This document shows positions 53,962 through 64,000 of a stretch of 64,000 nt of DNA, one piece after another. Within the stretch, counting starts at the first letter, position 1, and each line of letters begins with the position of its first letter. This DNA is from Corynebacterium gallinarum (GTDB lineage Bacteria > Actinomycetota > Actinomycetes > Mycobacteriales > Mycobacteriaceae). Made by a program: the position numbers and the translations under genes. The stretch is taken from the NCBI RefSeq assembly GCF_014837045.1, contig NZ_JACSPR010000011.1, positions 17,500-81,499 on the forward strand, given 5' to 3'. The notes under the pieces were generated by a model. The model searched no databases and had not been told where the DNA came from. It worked only from the letters and a program-made list of their open reading frames with translations.

Positions 53962-54801
53962 ATGACCACCCCCGGTCCCGCGCCGAAGCTTGTGGCCAGC
54001 GATGTCGATGGAACTCTGATCGACAGCGCCGAACGTGTCCCCGCCCGTCTGCGTGAGGTGATCACCCGCATGACGGCGCAGGGCACAGCCATGGCACTGT
54101 CGACAGGGCGACCTGCCCGGTGGATCTACACGGTGCTGGAGCAACTGCCCGTGCGGCCGGTCTGCGTGTGCGCGAACGGCGCGGTGATCTATGATTCCGC
54201 CACCGACCGGATCCTCAAAGCCCACACCCTGGCACCTGAGACGATGGTGGAGGTGGTGGCGCTGGCCGAGGCCGCCATGGCGGATCACGGTGGTGTGAGC
54301 TTCGCGGTGGAACGCGCCGGCCGCTCCGCCTTCGACAATGTGGATGAACTGTTCCTGGTCACCCCGGAATACAGCCACGCCTGGCCGACACTCGATGATC
54401 ACGGGGTGGTGCCGATTACCACCCTCATCTCCGAGCCGGCGACCAAGCTGCTGCTGCGCAGTGATTTCCTGGAATCCAAGGAGATGTTCGACCGTCTCCG
54501 GCCCGTGATCCCGGAGGAGGTGGGTCATGTGACCTTCTCCATGTCCGGCGGTCTGCTCGAAGTGGCCGCGCCCGGTGTGACCAAGGCCCTGGGCGTGTCC
54601 TACCTGGCGGAGCTGCTCGGGGTGGCGCAGGAGGACGTAATCACCTTCGGGGATATGCCCAATGACATCGAGATGCTGCAGTGGGCGGGTCGTGGCGTGG
54701 CCATGGGCAATGCCCGTCCCGAGGTGAAGGCCGTGTCCGACTTCGTGACCGCCACCAATGATGAGGCGGGTGTGGCCGACGTTCTGGAATGGTGGTTCTA
54801 G
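53962..54801 (+). CDS. HAD-superfamily Cof-type phosphatase
   Basis: 279 aa from ATG 53962, 5 bp after the acyltransferase stop. Motif I is VASDVDGTLIDSAE, motif II ALSTGRP, the Lys of motif III lies in EVAAPGVTKALGVSYL, and motif IV is TFGDMPNDIEML. The large C2-type cap between motifs II and III marks it as Cof/YbiV-like, acting on sugar phosphates or cofactor intermediates. It is translationally linked to the preceding gene. Confidence 0.9.
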   Translation: MTTPGPAPKLVASDVDGTLIDSAERVPARLREVITRMTAQGTAMALSTGRPARWIYTVLEQLPVRPVCVCANGAVIYDSATDRILKAHTLAPETMVEVVALAEAAMADHGGVSFAVERAGRSAFDNVDELFLVTPEYSHAWPTLDDHGVVPITTLISEPATKLLLRSDFLESKEMFDRLRPVIPEEVGHVTFSMSGGLLEVAAPGVTKALGVSYLAELLGVAQEDVITFGDMPNDIEMLQWAGRGVAMGNARPEVKAVSDFVTATNDEAGVADVLEWWF

Positions 54802-54847
54802 GGTGTGAATGAAACTGGTGGGCCTGGGGGGTTGGGCTGGCCAGAAA

Positions 54848-54873
54848 TGGGACATAACCGGCCCGCTGTCCCA
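54848..54873. promoter_or_regulatory. Palindrome TGGGACA-N12-TGTCCCA in the glpK upstream gap
   Basis: Perfect 7-bp arms in the 246-bp gap before glpK. No T-run follows, so an operator is more likely than a terminator. A candidate -10 (TATATAT) follows near 54932. Confidence 0.35.
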
Positions 54874-55047
54874 TGGGGCGGTTGATTTGGGGGTATTTAG
54901 GGCGTTTGGGCCGGTCCGCCCCTGACCACCGTTTATATATCCGGTGGGGGACCATGGTGTGGGTTCCGGGGGTGGCAAACGGACCTGGGGAACACCCTTT
55001 TCTTTTTGGGTATACCGCACTTGCGTCCGCATGCCAAAATAGGGGCC

Positions 55048-56574
55048 ATGAGAGCATCGAAAGCCAATTCATATGTGGCAGCTATCGACCAGGGCACCAC
55101 ATCCACCCGCTGCATCATCATCGATGACACCGGTGCTGTGGTCTCGGTGGCTGCCAAGGAACACGAACAGATCTTCCCGGAACAGGGCTGGGTCGAGCAT
55201 GACCCCGTGGAGATCTGGGACAACGTCCGCGGCGTGGTCAGCCAGGCCATGGTCGCCATCGACATCACCCCGTACGAGATCTCCTCGGTCGGCGTGACCA
55301 ACCAGCGCGAAACCACCGTGATCTGGGATCCCGCCACCGGCGAACCCGTCTACAACGCCATCGTCTGGCAGGACACCCGCACCAACGAGATCTGCAGGGA
55401 GCTGGCCAGTGAGGAAGGCCAGCAGAAGTGGCTGGACCGCACCGGTCTGCTCATCAACTCCTACCCGGCCGGCCCGAAGATCAAGTGGATCCTGGACAAT
55501 GTCGAGGGTGTGCGTGAACGCGCCGAGAAGGGGGAACTCTACTTCGGCACCATGGACACCTGGCTGCTCTGGAACCTCACCGGCGGTATCCGTGGCGATG
55601 ACGGCCACGAGGCCCTCCACGTCACCGATGTGACCAACGCATCCCGCACCCTACTCATGGACATCCGCACCCAGCAGTGGGACCCGGAGTTGTGCGAGGC
55701 GCTCGACATCCCCATGTCCCTGCTCCCCGAGATCAAACCCTCCATAGGCGATTACCGCTCCGTACGACACCGCGGCATCCTCGCGGATGTGCCCATCACC
55801 GGAGTCCTCGGCGATCAGCAGGCAGCCCTCTTCGGCCAGGGTGGTTTCAAGGAGGGTGACACCAAGAACACCTACGGCACCGGTCTGTTCCTGGTGATGA
55901 ACACGGGTCCGGAACTGAAGATCTCCGAGCACGGCCTGCTGTCCACCATCGCCTACCAGATCGAGGGACAGGACCCGGTTTACGCGCTTGAGGGTTCCGT
56001 CTCCATGGGTGGCTCCCTGGTGCAGTGGCTGCGTGACTCACTCCAGATGATCCCCACCGCCCCCGCCATCGAGGACTTCGCCCGCCAGGTTCCCGATAAC
56101 GGTGGTGTGCACATCGTCCCGGCGTTCTCAGGACTGTTCGCACCACGCTGGCGCCCCGACGCACGCGGTGTGATCACCGGTCTGACCAGGTTTGCCAACC
56201 GCAACCACATCTGTCGTGCCGTCCTGGAGGCCACCGCCTTCCAGACCCGTGAGGTCGTGGATGCCATGGCGCGGGATGCCGGCAAGGAACTGGACTCCCT
56301 GCGCGTGGACGGTGCCATGGTCGAGAATGAGCTGCTCATGCAGATGCAGGCCGATATTCTCGGCATCGATGTCATCCGCCCCGGTGACATCGAAACCACC
56401 GCCCTCGGTGCGGCCTTCGCCGCCGGTCTGGGATCCGGATTCTTCAAGGACTTCGATCAGATCGTCGACCTGATCTCCATCCGTCAGACCTGGACCCCGG
56501 AGATGACCGGGGATGAGCGCGCACGCGCCTACGACGCCTGGAATGAGGCCGTCACGCACGCCTACCCGCGTTAG
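55048..56574 (+). CDS. glpK: Glycerol kinase
   Basis: 508 aa from ATG 55048 with AGGGG upstream. It begins [19 protein letters not shown] (phosphate-1 motif); further marks are [27 protein letters not shown] (FGGY signature region), [15 protein letters not shown] and [19 protein letters not shown]. It phosphorylates glycerol to glycerol-3-phosphate. A glycerophosphodiesterase in this window (39026) produces the same product. It appears monocistronic, with a strong terminator. Confidence 0.95.
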   Translation: MRASKANSYVAAIDQGTTSTRCIIIDDTGAVVSVAAKEHEQIFPEQGWVEHDPVEIWDNVRGVVSQAMVAIDITPYEISSVGVTNQRETTVIWDPATGEPVYNAIVWQDTRTNEICRELASEEGQQKWLDRTGLLINSYPAGPKIKWILDNVEGVRERAEKGELYFGTMDTWLLWNLTGGIRGDDGHEALHVTDVTNASRTLLMDIRTQQWDPELCEALDIPMSLLPEIKPSIGDYRSVRHRGILADVPITGVLGDQQAALFGQGGFKEGDTKNTYGTGLFLVMNTGPELKISEHGLLSTIAYQIEGQDPVYALEGSVSMGGSLVQWLRDSLQMIPTAPAIEDFARQVPDNGGVHIVPAFSGLFAPRWRPDARGVITGLTRFANRNHICRAVLEATAFQTREVVDAMARDAGKELDSLRVDGAMVENELLMQMQADILGIDVIRPGDIETTALGAAFAAGLGSGFFKDFDQIVDLISIRQTWTPEMTGDERARAYDAWNEAVTHAYPR

Positions 56575-56598
56575 TACACATTCTGGGTAGGGACGTGG

Positions 56599-56636
56599 AA
56601 GGGCCCCGCAGCTTCAGGGAAAGCTGCGGGGCCCTT
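56599..56636. terminator. Bidirectional terminator between glpK and the PGRP amidase gene
   Basis: A perfect 16-bp stem AAGGGCCCCGCAGCTT with a 6-base loop, 24 bp after glpK and 17 bp from the converging gene's stop. Confidence 0.85.
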
Positions 56637-56653
56637 GCGTGTCTACTGTGTCC

Positions 56654-58795
56654 TTAGGTCAGCTGGAGGTCAACCTCACCGGTGTACTGGTCATAGGTGA
56701 TGTAACCACCCTGGAAATCCACGCGGAGCAGATTGCCGTCACGGTACTCGTGGCTGACGGGCAGCCCGAGGGGACCGAGATCAGCTCCCTGCTGGGCCCA
56801 GGTGTCACCGATGACGCCCCACAGTCCGTGGGTGCCGGCCTCGGGGGAGGAGACCATGATGCCGTTTTCAAACGGCATGTAGGAGACCTCGGAATTCACA
56901 TCACTGGCGTACTGGACGGCTGTTGCCCCACCTGTTGCCGCGCCCAGGACCGGGCCGAGGGTGGTGTTGAGTGCGTTCAAGGTGCGGGAGAACTCATTGC
57001 CACCGGTCAGGTCCGCCACGGTGTTGCCCACGGCGACGACGTCGGTGAGGGAGATGTCCTCCATGACCGGGACACCATTGACGTTCCCGGTGTTGCCCAG
57101 CAGCGCACCGAGGTCGCCACCGGTGGTGGTGAGGCCGAGGATCACTGCAAGGATGGATCCGAGTCCCACGAGCAGCTGCTCGGAATCGGCACCGTTGAGC
57201 AGATCTGAGCTGCCGATGGCGAGGTCGGAGGAACCGCTCGCGGAGTCCTCGCCCGCCGTAGGCTCCGGGGTGACCGTGACGGTGACTTCGCCGTCGACAG
57301 GCTCCGGGGTGACCGTGGTGGTCACCTCTCCGTCGACAGTCTCCGGGGTGGTGGTCGCCGGGGTGGTCGTCGCGTTTGTCGTGGTTGTGGTGGTTGTCGT
57401 GGTGTCGGACTGGTCACCCGAACCCGAGAGGATCGAGGTGTACTTCGCCTGGGCGATATCCCGGATGGCCCCCATCTGGGCATAACCGGAGTTGCCCGGG
57501 CAGGAGGTGGTGCCCACATCGCGGTGCGCAAAGATGTTCGGCAGGGATACGGCCGCACCATAGGGGTAGAAGGTGTAGCTGGAGCCCTCGGAGTAGTGGG
57601 TGTCGTAACCCTGGGGTTCGAAACCTGCGACCTTGGCACGCCAACCGGCCAGCTCACCGACGGCCTCGATGGTTGCTGCGGGTGGGGTGATGTTTTCGTA
57701 GTTGCCCATCATGGAGATGGCCCAGGTGTTCTCGTTGAAACCACCTGCGTGGGCGCCACGGACTGCACGGTTCATGCCACCGGCGCGACCCTCGTAGATG
57801 GTGCCATACTTGTCCACCAGGGCGTGGTACCCGATGTCACACCAACCCAGGGTATTGGCATGGTAGTTGTGGTAGCCACGCATGCGGGCGGCACTTTCAG
57901 CAGGGGTGTAGTCATTGCTACCAGCGGTGTGGTGGATGGTGATCGCGGAGATACCACTATCGACAGTTGTATTGCACTGGTTGGAGCTCACACCCCAGCC
58001 GGCGCGGGAGATCACCCGTGGCATGCCGTCGGAGTCTGCGACCAGTTCCATGCCACCGACACCTGCCTCTGCGTTGCCGTCGATGAAGACAGCCTCCAGA
58101 TCGCTGGCGACCTCAGCCACAGGCTGGATATCACCATAGTTGGACGGCAGCGGGGCAAGACCATCCTGGGCAGCAGGTGCTTCGGCGGGTGCTTCAGCAG
58201 GAGCTTCAGCGGGGGCCTCAGGTGCCGGCGCCTCGACTGGTGCCTCTGCAGGAACCGGTTCGGCTGCGGGAATAGCGTTTCCGGCGTCATCGTTGGCCAT
58301 AGCTCCGGCATCCTCACCGAAGAGGTCGACGTTGAGCGTGGACACCTGGATCCGGTTGGTTGAACCGTGGAAGATGAGCTCGGTGCCGTGGGTGGCGGTG
58401 GGGTCAGTGCTGTCCACAGCCAGTGGTTCCATGTCGAACCATTCCGTCCAGGACCCGTCATCCTTCTGGGCGCGGACGAAGGCGGTGACATCACGCTGAC
58501 CGGTCCAGGTCAGGGCGAACATGGAGAAGGGCTCCGCGCGTTGGAACTCCTTCACGGTCCTGGGGCCGGTGTCCTCACCCTGGGCGGTGATGGCCGGGTC
58601 CTCGACCAGAACATTCGCTCCGCTGTCGAAGCTGGTGGTTTCGTTCATGACCTGGACAGGGTCCATGGCGGTGCCCTGTGTGCGGATGTAGTCGGTGTTG
58701 GCTGCTACAAAGCCGGAGGCCACGAGCGCGACAGCCAGGAGTGTGGCGAGTGTCGGTTTGCTCCGGACGGCGTTGATGCGGCGTCGTTGCTGCAC
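56654..58795 (-). CDS. Secreted PGRP/N-acetylmuramoyl-L-alanine amidase
   Basis: 713 aa from GTG 58795 with AGGGAG upstream; the longer TTG reading would place 38 residues before the signal peptide. The signal sequence is residues 1-35 (MQQRRR, then LATLLAVALVASGFVAA). A variable domain and an Ala/Pro/Glu repeat (PAEAPAEAPAEAPA) follow. The Amidase_2/PGRP domain has the zinc ligands in ITIHHTAGSND and NIFAHRDVGTTSCPG. Next come a Thr/Pro/Val linker (repeats of VDGEVTVTVTPEP) and a C-terminal LGFP-like unit (LGPLGLPVSHEYRD). It cleaves or binds peptidoglycan outside the membrane. Confidence 0.85.
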   Translation of the reverse strand: MQQRRRINAVRSKPTLATLLAVALVASGFVAANTDYIRTQGTAMDPVQVMNETTSFDSGANVLVEDPAITAQGEDTGPRTVKEFQRAEPFSMFALTWTGQRDVTAFVRAQKDDGSWTEWFDMEPLAVDSTDPTATHGTELIFHGSTNRIQVSTLNVDLFGEDAGAMANDDAGNAIPAAEPVPAEAPVEAPAPEAPAEAPAEAPAEAPAAQDGLAPLPSNYGDIQPVAEVASDLEAVFIDGNAEAGVGGMELVADSDGMPRVISRAGWGVSSNQCNTTVDSGISAITIHHTAGSNDYTPAESAARMRGYHNYHANTLGWCDIGYHALVDKYGTIYEGRAGGMNRAVRGAHAGGFNENTWAISMMGNYENITPPAATIEAVGELAGWRAKVAGFEPQGYDTHYSEGSSYTFYPYGAAVSLPNIFAHRDVGTTSCPGNSGYAQMGAIRDIAQAKYTSILSGSGDQSDTTTTTTTTTNATTTPATTTPETVDGEVTTTVTPEPVDGEVTVTVTPEPTAGEDSASGSSDLAIGSSDLLNGADSEQLLVGLGSILAVILGLTTTGGDLGALLGNTGNVNGVPVMEDISLTDVVAVGNTVADLTGGNEFSRTLNALNTTLGPVLGAATGGATAVQYASDVNSEVSYMPFENGIMVSSPEAGTHGLWGVIGDTWAQQGADLGPLGLPVSHEYRDGNLLRVDFQGGYITYDQYTGEVDLQLT

Positions 58796-60372
<1,577 letters not shown>

Positions 60373-60396
60373 GAACGGATCTGGGCAATCACGAAC

Positions 60397-60434
60397 GAAA
60401 CTGCCTGCAGCTGGGATCAGCTGTAGGCAGTTTC
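60397..60434 (+). terminator. glf terminator
   Basis: GAAACTGCCT-G-CAGCTG pairs with CAGCTG-T-AGGCAGTTTC around GGAT, 25 bp after the stop. Confidence 0.8.
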
Positions 60435-60635
60435 TGCATTCATAATCGGTTAGGGGGTGTGGGAATCATCAAGAAACACCGACTACGCTGCCGGTGACAC
60501 CGGAACCGGCCTGACTACCGGTGGTTTCCATGCACCCGTTTCCCTTTGCACCCTGGTGAGACCTTGTGGCTTTCGGCTGGAGCAAAAATGTTTATATGAT
60601 TTCTATAGATGGTTTGCAGGACGAAGCCTGTATCT

Positions 60636-60700
60636 CTCAGAAGTAACGAGAACCGATCATCAAGTTCGGTCATTACCCCGGTGTGATCGTTACTTCAGAG
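60636..60700. promoter_or_regulatory. Long inverted repeat upstream of the helicase gene
   Basis: CTCAGAAGTAACGA (60636-60649) and TCGTTACTTCAGAG (60687-60700) pair at 13 of 14 bases across 37 bp. ACCGA/TCGGT is nested inside. A candidate -10 (TATGAT, 60595-60600) lies just upstream, so the structure would be in the leader or cover the start of transcription. Confidence 0.5.
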
Positions 60701-60715
60701 TGGAATGAGGAAGAA

Positions 60716-63700
60716 GTGAAGGCCCCCGGCGAGATGCAGGATCAAGCTGTCCGTTTGATGCGATTCCTGTCGAGACTACAGGAATTGAGGGAAGCACCCA
60801 CACGGACGGTCGATTCATACCAGGGTAATAATGGGATGATCCAATGGCTTGGGGAGATTCCGCAGCATCCTGCCATCGTGTGTAGGAAAACGATCATGCC
60901 TGGTCAGGAATTTCTCACTGTGGCCAAGATTAAGAATGTCGCTCCCCCCGAAGTGTCGGAGGAATTGAAGGGTCTGCTGTCAGGCCCTCTGGATGACCCA
61001 CAGTGCAAGCCCGCGCGAGTCGCCTTTGCTGATGTAGCTGGCGGGGAAGCTCTTAATTCCGATCCTGATCTCTGGGAACTGTACGACGAAGAACTTCGGG
61101 ACTGGCTTCGATCCTGGGAATCCTGGGCTGAACAACGGGCGCGGGATGACCAGGCTCGGGCCTTCTACAGCGCATTGTTCAAGCTTCATCAGGAAGCAGA
61201 AAAGCAGAATGAACAGTGCGAACTAATTCTCGGAGTTGGTCTATTGACCTGTGTACCGAAAGACCATGACCCTGTACGACGACACATATACACAGTGCCA
61301 GTGGTTATTGAACTGGATAGTAAATCCGGCGCACTGTCCGCTTCGCTTACTGAAGGAGCCGTAGAGCTCCGAGCTGAATTGAACATGCTCAGCCCGAGCA
61401 TATTCGGTTCCGTTAAGTTGTTGGAAAAAATCCGCGTCCCTGCTCAGAAACTCGATCCCTTCGTCATCAACGAAGAGAACATAGCCAGCATTGGGGAATC
61501 GGCGCTCCAGACCCTGGCAGCTGTTGGACACTACGAGGAGGACGAGGGCGCCTTCAACCAGAGTGGTTTTCCCGCCTTGTCCTATTCGCCGGCGCTTATC
61601 CTGCGGCCCCGACCTAGCAGGTCACTATCCGAGGTCTATGCCCGAATTGCAGAGGAGATTCTAAAAACCGGAGAGGTTCCTGCAGGGTTGCAGCCACTGA
61701 TCCATCCTGATTGCCAATCTCCAGTACACGCTGAGTCGAAACTCGGAGCACTGGGCACCACCGGAGAAGAAGTTTTCACTCCTTTCCTTCTGAACAATGC
61801 GCAGAAAAAGATAATCCAGAAGGTTGATACAACCACCCAGACCGTCGTGCTGGCACCACCGGGGACAGGTAAGGCCGATACGGTTGCCGCACTAGTGACC
61901 CACCTTCTTGCTCAGGGCAAAAGGGTACTGGTTACGGCTTACACAGCCCGCGCACTGCGTAGCACTCGGGAAGAACTACCGGAATCTATCAGGCCATTGG
62001 CTGTTTCTGTTGACGGCCCCGGTGGTGACGATATGGCCGAGTTGATGGACGCTGTCGGGTTGATCGTCCGTGCCGCTGATGATTTTGACAGTGGTAGCCA
62101 TGAGAAAGAAATATCTGCGCTCACGGGTAAAATTGACCAGTTGCAGAAGCGACGCCACGAGCTGATCCGGGAACTCACTGACCTGCGCTCCGTCGAAGCA
62201 GAACCACGGGAAATTGCAGGATATTCAGGTAGCAAGGCGGAACTGATCCGCATTCATAAAGTTGATTCCCAACGGTATGGGTGGGTGGATGAGTATGTCG
62301 ACCCGGGGAATCGACTTCCCGGCAAGTTTACCGTGGACAAAGCCTTGAACTGGCTCGTTCAACAAAGGGATGTGGAACTGGGGCGGGATGCCACAGTGGC
62401 GATCACGGATGGCCCTGCGGTACTGGGGTTACCCGATCCACAGGTGATACGGGGATTAACCCGAGAGATGAACAGGATCGCGAATGGAATGATGGCTGGT
62501 GTCTCATCCAAAGTGGACAGCCTTTCAGAAAAGTTTCTCTTGCTAACTCATGGGGAGCGGGAGGAGCTGCATGGTGGAATTGCTGCGGCACAACGGCAGC
62601 GAAAGCTGATTGCCCACTCATCACAACCATGGGCACAACAGGTGTTCGACCAGATACAGGCGAGTGGGGTCGGGACATGGGCAGACAACATTGATGAATT
62701 TGCCGACGCATTGGATGAAATACAGGAACGTGTGGATGCTCTCGGGCGGTTTCCCCGTATTCAGGTGGAGGGGGAGCCACTGACCTTCCTCAGTCAGGCG
62801 GACACCATTCTCGACCATGTGGAAAAGAATGGTCCCCTGAAGACGAAGCCGAACGGTGAGTTGAAAATGGGCCTGGGCGCGCCCATGGTGGTGAAAAAAT
62901 GTAAGTCATTTCTGAAGAGCGTCCGAGTCGGAAGAGTGCCAATAAGCACGGCGGATGATGTCAGGGCGTTTATTCAAGACACCACCATCGGTCAGGAAAT
63001 CAGGAAGTGGGAGGAAAAGTGGGCTGCTGTCCTTTCGCCGGGAAGTGACTCCAGCCTGGAGGGAAGACTCTCCCGCCTTCATGCGCTGTTACAGCGACTG
63101 GGGGCGATCCTGCATGCTGCCCGTATCAATGAGGAGCTGCAGAAGAAAACCGCGGGTCTCCAGGTGCCGGTGGTGCCCTGGACAGAACCTCATGGCTCGG
63201 ATGATTACCGCGCGGTTCTCGATCTAGCTGCGCTGAAGAACCAGCTTGCAGACATACGTCGAAACATCGAGAAGGTGCGTGAGCGGTTAACAGAATTGGA
63301 ACACCGTTTCCCAGAGGCACACTGGATCTCGGACCTTGCCGCGGCACTGCAAACGGAGGATGTTAGAGCTTATGAGAAGGCGTATCAGGAGGGTGTCCGT
63401 CTTTCTCATAGTTACAAGCGTCTCGCTGAGCTGAACGCCTTTTCCGATGTTCTACGGGATATCTCGCCCCGTCTGGTAGAAGAAATTAAATCAGCTCCCG
63501 AAAAATCCATATGGGAGGAGCGACTTTCTAGACTGGGGGACGCGCTTAACTGGCAGGGCTTAGGGATCATGATCCGAGAATTCACGGACGTCAATGTGAA
63601 TTCCGCCCAGCAGCGGATCAGCCAGATCGAGCAAAGAATCCGGGGTGCTTCGGTAGACCTGGTGGCGCTGAGAGCATGGGGTGCTGCTGTCGGACCAGGG

Positions 63701-63931
63701 CGGTTGAACACAGCGTCTCGCACCGGTCTAAAAAACTGTATCCAACAGATCAGCAGACTGGGTGTGAAAACCAGCAGCGCAGCTGATGATCAACAGGTGC
63801 CTATTCAACGGGCCCTGCACCAGTGTAGGGCGGCGGTGCCGGTATGGATCATGCAGATCTCCAGCGTGGTGGACCAGCTGAGCATCAAAGAAAACCTCTT
63901 TGATGTCGTGGTGGTGGATGAAGGGGCCTGA
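60716..63931 (+). pseudogene. SF1 (DNA2/NAM7-type) helicase gene truncated by an insertion sequence
   Basis: About 1071 aa remain from GTG 60716 (GAGGAA upstream; GTG 60683 is the alternative). The first 360 residues are an unrecognised domain. NNAQKKII then LAPPGTGKADT form the helicase Q-motif and Walker A, with Ala where Thr/Ser is normal. A long coiled insertion follows, then VWIMQISSVVDQL..LFDVVVVDEGA, which is Walker B as in COG1112 helicases (usually DEASQ). There the frame ends at a TGA belonging to the inserted element. Motifs III-VI and any C-terminal nuclease are missing from this window. GC is visibly lower than in neighbours, suggesting transfer. Confidence 0.75.
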
Positions 63932-64000
63932 CCCCCGTTTGGTAGACACCTTGAAACCAGCATGATGCTGGGAAAGGTAATCTGCCACCATGCCACGCAA
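63929..64000 (+). mobile_element. Left end of an insertion sequence (IS3-like), partial
   Basis: Similarity to the helicase stops at 63928. From 63929 the sequence TGACCCCCGTTTGGTAGACA looks like the terminal repeat of an IS3-family element, followed by a short leader with GGGAAAGG and an ATG at 63990 (Met-Pro-Arg-...) that fits the start of an orfA transposase. The element runs off the window, so its type and target duplication cannot be confirmed here. Confidence 0.6.

Overview
The window comes from a high-GC Corynebacterium of the C. glutamicum / C. efficiens lineage. The evidence is a block of genes that I recall as neighbours in C. glutamicum (lactate permease–lldD–lldR, ldh, pyk2, glycerophosphodiesterase, lcpB, pheA, farR–serS, glpK, glf), a quinate/shikimate dehydrogenase very close to C. 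glutamicum QsuD, and mycolate-type cell-wall genes. Coding density is high and both strands are used. I saw no rRNA, tRNA or CRISPR array.

Layout. 0-4.7 kb: hydroxyacyl-CoA dehydrogenase, an atypical SDR, a charged coiled-coil protein, a RecB-like nuclease, a reduced RIC/YtfE-type protein behind an FNR-like box, and an unknown gene. 4.9-13.9 kb: an IclR regulator followed by six co-directional, tightly packed genes (MHS permease, Gfo/Idh/MocA dehydrogenase, old-yellow-enzyme/dienoyl-CoA-reductase-type flavoprotein, metal TIM-barrel isomerase, fumarate-reductase/ketosteroid-dehydrogenase-type flavoprotein, QsuD). It looks like a regulated catabolic operon for a hydroaromatic or cyclic polyol compound and does not match a pathway I know. 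14-23.7 kb: cupredoxin membrane protein, MFS/LysR pair, BCCT transporter, sodA, msrA, a LURP-like protein and an unknown 447-residue protein. 23.8-30.2 kb: L-lactate utilisation (lldD, permease, LldR with a clear palindromic operator), hemerythrin, phosphoesterase, FMN reductase, HAD hydrolase. 30.2-40.7 kb: a repeat-rich intergenic region, a membrane alpha/beta hydrolase, ldh, pyk2, DUF4389 protein, a doubly frameshifted esterase, GDPD and DUF5926 protein. 40.8-60.4 kb: envelope and housekeeping genes (LCP protein, sortase remnant, CPBP protease, amidase, pheA, mutase, FMN reductase, csp, thiosulfate-permease/TusA fusion, zincin, septum protein, farR, serS, acyltransferase, HAD, glpK, PGRP amidase, glf). 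60.4-64 kb: a lower-GC SF1-type helicase gene cut by the left end of an insertion sequence at the Walker B motif.

The most unusual signals are sequence-level. (1) The 11-mer GCTTRTCGACG occurs 21 times on both strands, in genes and between them. (2) An 83-bp near-perfect palindrome with TA ends occurs three times; two copies supply the stop codon of the gene they abut. (3) A 136-bp repeat pair carries an array of TTCGACAC motifs in alternating orientation.
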